Below, one piece after another: positions 46,300-54,406 of a DNA stretch of 64,000 nucleotides. The notes under the pieces were generated by a model. It was not told the origin of the DNA and made no database searches. It was given only the letters and a program-made list of their open reading frames with translations. The position numbers and the translations under genes are program-made. Source of the DNA: Calocera cornea HHB12733 (Eukaryota; Basidiomycota; Dacrymycetes; Dacrymycetales; Dacrymycetaceae); the NCBI GenBank assembly GCA_001632435.1, contig KV423972.1, positions 1-64,000 on the forward strand, given 5' to 3'. Positions within the stretch are counted from its first letter, which is position 1, and every line of letters begins with the position of its first letter.

Positions 46300-46688
46300 T
46301 GTGCTGCTAGAAAGGTAGTAGGGTTAGTATCGATAGAAATACATTTTCTTTTCTCCTTTCGAATCGAAGCAATCAACGGGTCGAATCGTCGATACGGTCG
46401 GGTTCGGCGCACGCTGGCCCGCACGGTCTTCGATTCGGACCTTCGGTATGCCGATCGGGCACAGCCCGTAGTATAGGAACCTTTCCATACGCCTTCGGGC
46501 CCTAATGCAATCTCTTCCCCTTTCGACCGCGTCGCTCATTTTGTCCGCTCATCGGCCATTCGAGGCCTCGATTCGATTCGATTTCCACATATATTATCTA
46601 TCTACTACAAGGCGATTCGATACTGCTATCGATTAGTGCCCCTCCCAGTGTCTCGCAGCCTACAGCCCGATATCTGGGTATAGGTACA
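46300..46688 (+). repeat. Left LTR, 389 bp
   Basis: Starts TGTGCTGCTAG and ends GGTACA. I found one difference from the right LTR (T/C in CCCAG[T/C]GTCTCGCAG). The 71-codon minus-strand frame inside it occurs identically in both copies and is not considered a gene. Confidence 0.95.
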
Positions 46689-46689
46689 T

Positions 46690-46707
46690 TGGAGCCCAAC
46701 GCGAGGG
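46690..46707 (+). other. Candidate primer-binding site
   Basis: TGGAGCCCAACGCGAGGG starts 1 nt after the left LTR. The leading TGG pairs with a tRNA CCA end, as expected for minus-strand priming. I did not assign the tRNA. Confidence 0.6.
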
Positions 46708-46788
46708 ATTTCTGGTTGGGGTTACTACAGCGAGCGAGCGAAAATTCGTCGGGGCGTCCAGCGACCCGAGACCCATCAGCAACCGTGA

Positions 46789-48405
46789 CGCTCTGCAGCG
46801 GCAGACCCTTTCGGAGCCAGATACCGACATATCAAAAAGCCGCCAGTTCCAATTTTTGCGGCCCCCCCGGAGGAGACGCTACCGAGGCTCGAATCCACGC
46901 GACAAGCAGACGAGGCGATATTGTCGATTCAACAATACCTTAGGAACTTTCGACGACCGAAAGGACTAACGGATGCACAATGGAAATCATTCCTCGAAAA
47001 GAGCTCGAAGTACTTCTTACAGGGAGAGGACAACCTTTATCAAAGGGACCCGAATGGAGAGCATCGCTTGTATATCGAGTTCGGAAAGCGTCTAAACGTG
47101 CTTCGAAACGTTCACGACGGCATCGGGCATCGAGGATACCGAACCGTGTATGAGCATCTTCGATTAAGGTTCTTCTGGCCGAACATGAGCGAAGACGCCA
47201 AGTGGTACCTGCGAACATGTGAGGAATGCCAGAAACAGCAGATGCGACACGTAGTCATTCCGCCCACAGTGCAACTGCCGCAGCCATTATTCTTCAAGGC
47301 TTACTGCGATACGATGTTGATGCCGTTTTTGAAAGGACGTCATCGAGGCATGCGATTCGTGCTACAAGCCAGGTGCTCGTTGACGCACTGGCCTGAGTAC
47401 ATGATATGTCGAAAGGAAACGGCGGAAGTCATCGAAGAGTTCCTGTACAAGAATGTACTATGTCGATGGGGCGCTTTAGGAGAAATCGTTACCGACAACG
47501 GGACTCCGTACGTTAGTGCGGTATCAAATCTCCAGAAGAAGTATCACCTATCGCACATTCGAATCTCCAGCTACAATTCGAGGGCCAACGGTCTGGTAGA
47601 ACAGAGCCATCGAAGCATCCGCGAATCGATAGTACGAAGTATTCCAGGAGACGTTTCGCATTGGCCTGAAGTCATACCGTCGGTTTTCTGGGCTCAGAGG
47701 ATAGCCATTCACAGCGCCACGGGTATGAGTCCGTTCTACATGGTTCACGGTATACACCCATTACTGCCTATGGACATACTCGAAGCAACGTGGCTTGTAC
47801 CGCCGCCAAATCAGCTCCTATCAAGAGAGGAATTGATATCGTATCGAGCAAGGCAACTCCTGAAGCGAACCAAAGACCTGAATGATATCGAAGAGCGCAT
47901 CTCGCGATCGAGATTTCGAAACGCTGAACGCTTCAGAGAGAAGTTTGAGAACCTGATATTCGATCATCGATTCGACACGGGGGATCTAGTACTCATGAGG
48001 AACAGTAGACACGACGGGCCCCTGCGAGACAAGACGCAACATCGGTATCTAGGACCATACATAGTGGTCAAGAGACATTCGGGCGGCGCATACACATTGG
48101 CCGATTTGGACGGGTCGGTGTTTCGACATACTATCGCGAGGTTCAGAGTGATTCCATACCTGAGCCGGAAAGACCTTTCGGGAGCGATCGAAACGGTGCT
48201 TCGAAACCTCGATAATGCCGATTACGCAGATGGACTCGACCAAGGCATGGCAACGGTAGAAGAAGTCGTTGAAAGCGACATCGAAGGTCTCGATAACACT
48301 GGGATCGGAGCCGATATCGCCGAAGACGAAGAAGAGGACGTAGACGCAGCAGATCCGGAGACCGTCAAATCTATCGAAGGACCGGAGCGTCGAATTGAGG
48401 CATGA
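46789..48405 (+). CDS. Ty3/gypsy-type integrase (no ATG at the frame start)
   Basis: Open frame of 538 codons; the conserved part begins about residue 45 (SIQQYLRNFRRPKGL). Counting from 46921, the HHCC zinc finger is H65, H70, C100, C103 (HDGIGHRG ... CEECQ). The catalytic core triad is D130 (AYCDT), D192 (EIVTDNG) and E227 (NGLVEQ). A chromo/GPY-like C-terminal segment (GPYIVVKRHSGGAYTLADL) follows, then an acidic tail. There is no in-frame ATG before residue 89 of that numbering, so it is probably expressed by fusion, frameshift or splicing from the short frame starting at the LTR edge, or from a non-ATG codon. The catalytic residues look intact, which is unusual in an element that has lost RT. 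Confidence 0.9.
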   Translation, partial: RSAAADPFGARYRHIKKPPVPIFAAPPEETLPRLESTRQADEAILSIQQYLRNFRRPKGLTDAQWKSFLEKSSKYFLQGEDNLYQRDPNGEHRLYIEFGKRLNVLRNVHDGIGHRGYRTVYEHLRLRFFWPNMSEDAKWYLRTCEECQKQQMRHVVIPPTVQLPQPLFFKAYCDTMLMPFLKGRHRGMRFVLQARCSLTHWPEYMICRKETAEVIEEFLYKNVLCRWGALGEIVTDNGTPYVSAVSNLQKKYHLSHIRISSYNSRANGLVEQSHRSIRESIVRSIPGDVSHWPEVIPSVFWAQRIAIHSATGMSPFYMVHGIHPLLPMDILEATWLVPPPNQLLSREELISYRARQLLKRTKDLNDIEERISRSRFRNAERFREKFENLIFDHRFDTGDLVLMRNSRHDGPLRDKTQHRYLGPYIVVKRHSGGAYTLADLDGSVFRHTIARFRVIPYLSRKDLSGAIETVLRNLDNADYADGLDQGMATVEEVVESDIEGLDNTGIGADIAEDEEEDVDAADPETVKSIEGPERRIEA

Positions 48406-48623
48406 GGATAATCCTCGCCTAGTCTTCCTATACCCATACCCGAAGACAGAACATATCAAGCCTTTCGAAACGGTCGATTCGATCCCACGCTCATTGGATT
48501 TTCACTCGATTTCTTACCACCGCACTAATTATCGTACATCGAATCGAGCCCCCCATTCTGGCTCCTAGTATCTCGAAACGCTACCGCTGCATATATCAGA
48601 TTCCCCCCCCCTTTTTTCCAGCA

Positions 48624-51487
48624 CTAGTCCCTCGCCCTCTGCTTCCCCTTGCCCTTCGATTTGGCTCTCGACGCCAACACCTCATCGTCGTCGTCGTCAT
48701 CATCGTCGATTTCGATGACCTCGGACGCGGCCTCGTAAATGGCGCCGGTCACGACCCGATAGCGCCTCTTTGGCTGCAACTCCTTACTGGTGACGGGAGT
48801 CACGAGGATGCGAATCTGCTCGGACTTCAGATCGTCGCTGGCGGTAACGGCCTGGCGGATGACCTTCAGGTTGTCTTCCGCAATGGCGTTCATGACACGC
48901 ATGCGAGCGAATTCCTCACTCAGGCGGTGCAGGACGGTCTCTGGAGTTCGATTAGCCTCGATTCGACGCATCGAACGGATACTCACCTAGATCAGACGAA
49001 TACGCGATGAACAGAGGACTTTCCTCTGTCGCCCAAGCGTGCTCGGGCAGCTCGTAAGTCCGATACGGGACCGTCGTACCCTGATACCCGCTGCCGACAC
49101 TAGCGGTGACGACCCTACTGGCTTCGGAGTCCTCCACCAGCTTCGTCTTCGTTTTCTTCGCAGGCGGTTCGGGCTCCTGATCGGTCTCGTCGCGCGCCCT
49201 CTTGTCCGCTTTAGGACGGCCCTTGTTCTTGCTCGCAAAGCTGCATTCGAGGCCACGAACACGGCAGGAGAGGCAGGCGACCCCATCGGGCTTTTCGAAA
49301 CCTTCCGTCGATTCGTTGGCGCGGTTCCAGCCACCGGTGCAAACGTGCTTCTTGTTAGTGCACATGCCACACTACGACCATGTGAGTCGAAACGTAGAAT
49401 CGACGCTGAAACGGAAATCGATACGTACAGGAGGGTCATTACGACGACCGGGCCTGAACAACGTCTTTCCCTGGACGAACGCCTCGTACTTCGCCCGGTG
49501 ATTCGCGGTGTAGCCTTTGGTGTACACGTCGGCGTCGACGGGAGCACCCACGAATCGATCGGGGTCGTTCTACAGCAGACGTTAGTTCAGCGACGTCGAT
49601 TCGAAATGAGGCTCTTACAGGTCCAGCGGGCTTCTTGGCCACCATCGCCTTAGGGAGGGCTTTCGACCCCGACGCCTCGGGAGCGCCTTTCGAGGAGTCT
49701 CGCACCCCAGCCGTCGATTTTGAGACAGTCGACTTTGTCGCAGTCGACTTCGAAGGCGGCTCCACAGACGACGAGAGGGCCTTCGGCGCGGTCGAAACGG
49801 TATCGACCGTCTTTTTGACGCGGGAAGCAGCCGAACGATTCGATGCCTTCGAAGCGTCGGACGCCTTCGAATCGGACGGGCCACGCGCACCCGATTTCTT
49901 CACCGACAAGGCTTTCAGAGCAGCCTTCCTAGCCTCGGGCGTATGCTCCTTGCACCACTTCTTCTGGCCCTGTTTGTCGAGCGCTTCGAAGGCCGCACAC
50001 TCCCGCTTGATTTGCTTCAAATCGAGCTCATTGTCCTGGTAATCATTAGTACGCCACATCGACGTTGTGCGGCAATCGAAACACGTACCTCCATGTCTTC
50101 AGCCGTCCGCAGCGGCTTTCGGTTCCTCGCAGCGATGTCCAGCTTCAGCAACGCCCAGCGCGAGTAGGGCATGAGGTCGTCCTTGATGGCATCCTCGGTG
50201 CGCTCGCCCGAGCCAGGCACCCATTCTTCAAAAGGGGAATGCAGCGGCGCCCCCAGGGGGAGGTCCAATTCGTCGCGAAGTGGCCCGACGCGCTGCAGTC
50301 ACGTCAGAAAACAGTAAATAGAAAGTAAACCTCACTCACATTCATTTCCTTCCACTTTTCGCGGAACCAGAAACCCATGTATCGAGCGACGGACATGGGG
50401 ACGAAGAGAAAGGCGACGGGATCGCGCCGCACCACCTTCACCAGAGCAACCTGCACACGAGTCAGTACCGTCACATCGAAACAAAGGGGAACGACTTACG
50501 CGGAACGGCTTGATGTTGCCGGGAGTGTTCGCCCATTGGACGAGCTCGTCCTCCTCTTTGGGCATCGTGGCCAGCAAGCGGTCTAGCGCCTTCGTGTCGT
50601 AATGCTGCAAGAGTGTTAGAATCGACGATGCTAGGGGATTTGACCACGTACCGCTTTCAATTCCTCCACGTCCGTTACCTCCTCCTCGACGATTCGAACC
50701 CGTTTCGGCGTTGTCGCCAGCGTCGTACTACTTGCAGTGGACTGGTGATCGATGTTAGCTGTGCTCCAGAAGCGAAGGCGGCAAACTTACCACAACCTTT
50801 GACGAAGCCTTTGACGGCGCCGTTTCGATGTTCCCCAGCTCTGGGCTGGGCGCCTGATGAAACTCAGTTAGTGTACGGACACCCACCTTCGGGCGCGACC
50901 TACCAGAACGGACTCCGCCGCGTCAACCTTTGCCTCAGGCTCCACGATTTGCACACTGTCACCAGGCGTGTCGGCGCTGACACGGCCGTCTTCGGCCCCG
51001 TTGTCCGGGCCATCGTCGCCGTCGACATCGACATCGACGCGTTCCTTGCGCTTGGGTGTGTGACCGCCTTTCTTCCTCCACGTCGCGTCGCTCAACTTCG
51101 TAGCCTTCGGCGGCGTGCTCGGCTGCTCGAGCTCCTCGCCATCGGCGTCTTCGACCACGTCTTCGTCGATACCGCCAGGCTGCGCGTACCGATCAGCGCA
51201 CACGCGCGACATGCACATTGCCCATCGACACTTACCGAAGTGGTCTCGTCCGCCGCGTCTTCCCAGTCGGGGTCGTGATCTTCTTCGATGGCGTCCTTCT
51301 CCGCAGACGCATCGATCTCCTCATCGCTATCCTTTGGGCCAACCGCCGAGCCCGTCTGCGACGCGGCGTCGCCGTCCGCCGCTTCAGTCGCTCCACGGGC
51401 AGCCTTCGCCTCCTTCACCAGACGGTCCGCCTTCTTTTCTGACGCGCGAAGCGCCGCTCCAGTCAGTTGTCTGCCGCCAGTCGCCAT
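48624..51487 (-). CDS. Antisense spliced gene inside LTR element: Zn2Cys6-like acidic/basic protein
   Basis: Eleven exons: 51236-51487, 50904-51179, 50791-50853, 50652-50741, 50500-50604, 50340-50450, 50089-50292, 49619-50035, 49429-49569, 48987-49371 and 48624-48940. All have GT-AG introns of 46-56 nt and join in frame to 786 residues. The N-terminus is charged (ATEAADGDAAS, DEEIDASAEKDAIEED). The middle contains a conserved-looking block (FRVALVKVVRRDPVAFLFVP, MGFWFREKWKEMN, PYSRWALLKLDIAARNRKP), then a Lys/Ser/Ala-rich linker. A cysteine cluster follows, CGMCTNKKHVC and CLSCRVRGLEC (C-x2-C-x6-C twice, long loop between), as in Zn2Cys6 domains. The C-terminus has an eight-Asp run and a basic tail. 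A TATAAATA box lies 117 nt upstream. The gene runs opposite to the integrase. Function is unknown; DNA or nucleic-acid binding is inferred. Confidence 0.88.
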
Positions 51488-52600
51488 TTCTGCCAGTACA
51501 GCCAGTCACAGAGTAACCCAGCAGAGCAGTCAAGTCGAGAAACCGCCCAGAGCGATGGACGTTCAAGAGCAAGACACAACGCAGCGAAACGGCGAGCGCC
51601 TCCTATTTATATCAGACGCGCCCTCGAAATGCCCCCGTTAGCCGTTCCGAAGCGATGAGACCCCTATTCCCGAGTCTTCCGTCGCGCGTCGTGCCTAGGG
51701 ATAGGCACAGTCATAGTCCCCCGCGGCATAGGGACGACGCGACGTGACGCGTCAAGGGACTCAGCTGACCGAGAATTGTTTTCGTTTCGAAGCCGAATCG
51801 AATCGAATCGAGGCACGCAACAGTTCCCAGACGAGGCCAGTTTGGATACGGGCAACGAATACAGAGTCCCCCGCGGCCAGAGAAGTACTGAGAATTGAGG
51901 ACCGAAGACAAATCGACATCGTAAGAGCCAGAAGAATGGTACGCGACAACTGGGAATATTCCGTACAAAAAGCAATTCGACGGGCATATCGATGATTCGA
52001 CGAAAAGTCGATTACAAATCGATGAGCGTATCAGCGATTCGATAAATGACCGATTACAAATCGATGAGGAATTAGGGACGCGAATAGGGGTCCGGGTCAT
52101 CGAATCATTGGACCCCTATTCATCGAAACCCCATAGGGACCTTTGGGCGCAGCCTCGAAAGGGGCATTCGATCTTCTCCCTCGACCGTCACCGTCTCGCT
52201 CCCTTGCCCGTATACCTCGCTCGCGAAATGGAGAATTCGTCCACCGATTCGTCGCCCGATGCGCTCGCAATCGCGCGTACGCTTACGCCTACTGTTACGA
52301 CTGCGAACGCGGGCCGCCGTACGCCCCTGCCTCGCGCGCTCCCGCTCATATGCGCATCCCTCGTCCTCGGCCACCTTGCGCTGAGCGACTATCGAACGAC
52401 CGATCCGACGAACCTTCGGTCGATGGCCTTCCCGTCCGCTGGCGCTCGCAACGCCCTCGGCGCCGTTTTGATCGGATCCGCCGTTACGCGCAACGGCCAG
52501 AGGACCGATTCGACGACCGAATCGACCGAGACCGTGAAGAACGACCCCTCGACATCGCTCTAGATGACTGAGGACAGTCATTCAATGAGTCCCCCGCGGA
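51488..52600. other. Internal element region between antisense gene and right LTR
   Basis: Contains the TATA box of the antisense gene. Two plus-strand frames of unclear status are present: 51744-51995 ends in a plausible basic helix (RIEDRRQIDIVRARRMVRDN); 52143-52571 is Arg/Asp-rich. AGTCCCCCGCGG occurs three times, at 51715-51726, 51865-51876 and 52588-52599. An imperfect tandem repeat built on GATTACAAATCGATGAG lies at about 52008-52068. No clear polypurine tract is seen before the right LTR. Confidence 0.5.
51604..51611 (-). promoter_or_regulatory. TATA box of the antisense element gene
   Basis: TATAAATA on the minus strand (context GATATAAATAGG), 117 nt upstream of the ATG at 51487. 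It is the only strong TATA motif I saw upstream of that ATG. Confidence 0.6.
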
Positions 52601-52989
52601 TGTGCTGCTAGAAAGGTAGTAGGGTTAGTATCGATAGAAATACATTTTCTTTTCTCCTTTCGAATCGAAGCAATCAACGGGTCGAATCGTCGATACGGTC
52701 GGGTTCGGCGCACGCTGGCCCGCACGGTCTTCGATTCGGACCTTCGGTATGCCGATCGGGCACAGCCCGTAGTATAGGAACCTTTCCATACGCCTTCGGG
52801 CCCTAATGCAATCTCTTCCCCTTTCGACCGCGTCGCTCATTTTGTCCGCTCATCGGCCATTCGAGGCCTCGATTCGATTCGATTTCCACATATATTATCT
52901 ATCTACTACAAGGCGATTCGATACTGCTATCGATTAGTGCCCCTCCCAGCGTCTCGCAGCCTACAGCCCGATATCTGGGTATAGGTACA
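52601..52989 (+). repeat. Right LTR, 389 bp
   Basis: Same length as the left LTR with one noticed mismatch; TG...CA ends. Confidence 0.95.
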
Positions 52990-52993
52990 TAAT
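52990..52993. repeat. Target-site duplication TAAT (right)
   Basis: Copy of 46296-46299 directly after the CA end of the right LTR. Confidence 0.75.
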
Positions 52994-53102
52994 TGCACCT
53001 CTGCCGTATAATGTGGTACACCAGGACTATGAACTATGCTATACACTGGTATGTATGCGCCCTCTTATTGCTGATGGGACGACAGACTGACCGCGTCCCC
53101 AT

Positions 53103-53897
53103 TCAGTACGTACATTGGCCCAGCAACACTCCCTGACCGTTGGCACAACACCATACGCTCATCGCTGGCACTGCACAGTGACCACTGCCTTCATTTGGAT
53201 TGGTGATTTGGCATAGGTTAGATAGGCAGTTATTCCCGCATAGACCACAATTGGCGTAATCCGAGACCATATTTATACGTATTGCGCTCGCCTGGGCAGC
53301 GTAGCCATCTGCGAGAGGAGTAATCAATGATACGAGTTGAGAGGGAAAAGTATGCTGGAGAGCGAGAACTTCCTGGGCATGGCAAGCGGCACACATATTG
53401 TAGTCGCAGTATTGCTCGAAGTTGCAGACGTTCCCACATGCACCGCAGTTGTTTCGGTCGTCGGTCAAAGACAAACACGTTCCCGTCTCGCGGCAATAGT
53501 GCGGGCTGTAGTACAAGACGTCATCTTCGTCATCATCACTCTACTTTGCTACGGGCCTCACGTTTCGGGAGGACAGCAGTGTCCGCCACTGCACACAAAA
53601 GCACCGGAAGGGCACTTGAATGCGCAGGCCCCACAATTTTCATTGTCCCCATTGTCGACGTTCACGCACTTGTTGCCACAAACCGTCCTGATCACGTCAG
53701 ATCAGTGTCAGACTCCACCCGTCTCCCGGAAAATCACGGCAGCAAGCACTCATCTGCCGGACAGTCGCACGAGTAGTCGTTTCCATACAAACCACCGTCC
53801 ATTGGGACTGACCAGCAAATCTGGCCGTTTGTGCAAGCATCCGTGCAGCTCCCACATGTCTCGGTGCCAAGAGCGGATACGCCGGTGCCGCCGCAGT
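53103..53897 (-). CDS. Third Cys-rich NCGxCG-type gene, 5' end missing or unresolved
   Basis: Minus-strand pieces all carry the same Cys idiom: 53897 downward gives NCGGTGVSALGTETCGSCTD...; about 53690-53590 gives TVCGNKCVNVDN...ENCGACAFKCPSG; and 53540-53103 gives HYCRETGTCLSLTDDRNNCG...CGNVC, then YANCGLCGNNC, stopping at 53103. The spacing differs from copies 1 and 2 and no 28-nt micro-exon is visible, so this is a distant member. I could not find a start codon or signal peptide upstream of 53897, nor a clean splice between the second and third pieces. It may be a 5'-truncated pseudogene beside the LTR insertion (right LTR ends 113 nt from its stop) or a gene with unresolved exons. Confidence 0.6.
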
Positions 53898-54406
53898 TGA
53901 TTTCCCTATCGGCTCGGCTCAGCGACTTTTTTGGTCCGAGCTGGAGCTGCGCCGTGAAAGTGGCTCAGCATCAACTCGGCTTCGGCTCGAGCCACAGCTC
54001 CGGCTTGCGTTAGTTTAGGTCGACTTGAGCTGGGATCTTTCTCACAATAGTCATCCCGAAGACCCATCAGAGGAATTAGATGCTCAATTCGTCCAGCTGT
54101 GCACGACCAATGACATGAATACTTGTATCAATGATCTTTGCGACTCGGCCGTCGCAGTTTGGCAGCCAGAAGATCGAATTCGACGTGTTAAGTCCGAGGA
54201 GATAACGACACGGCCGGAAGGTGCAGCGCCGCAGCGACGCGACGCGAAGCGACCCTGAGCGGCACAGCATGATCGCATCCTCGAAGCAATCTCAGGGCGG
54301 CTTGCAGAGTCATCTTGTAAACATTACCACCCACTGCTCTATCTACTTTGCCATTCATTCTAGTCTTTAATCTTGATATCTGTAACTTCCTCAGCAATAT
54401 CACCTA
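53898..54406. other. Intergenic, Cys-rich remnant / Zn2Cys6 factor 2
   Basis: Contains repeated GGCTCG/CTCGAGCC words around 53910-54000 and the promoter side of the transcription factor. No gene recognised. Confidence 0.5.

Larger units (their letters stand above)
46300..52989 (+). mobile_element. LTR retroelement with integrase and an antisense 11-exon gene; no RT seen
   Basis: Length 6690 bp with 389-bp direct terminal repeats (TG...CA), flanked by TAAT. A candidate tRNA primer-binding site begins 1 nt inside the left LTR. Internal content: an integrase frame (46789-48405, +), a spliced Zn-cluster gene on the opposite strand (48624-51487) and about 1.1 kb of unclear sequence. I see no gag, protease, reverse transcriptase or RNase H in any frame. 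LTR near-identity implies a recent insertion. The integrase is of the Ty3/gypsy type (HHCC zinc finger plus DDE). The whole interval is saturated with TCGA/CGA words unlike its flanks. Without its own RT it would need reverse transcriptase supplied in trans. Confidence 0.9.

Noticed and set aside
46324..46539. 71-codon minus-strand frame present identically at 52625-52840
   Set aside because: It lies entirely in the LTRs and is identical only because the LTRs are; no independent evidence of coding.
49039..49653. 204-codon plus-strand frame in the element (possible element protein)
   Set aside because: Shadow of exons 8-10 of the antisense gene, which has consistent splice sites and a zinc-cluster motif.
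52120..52581. 153-codon frames on both strands near the right LTR, considered as a Gag remnant
   Set aside because: All three overlapping frames are open because of CGA/TCG-rich sequence; no CCHC knuckle or capsid motif could be identified.
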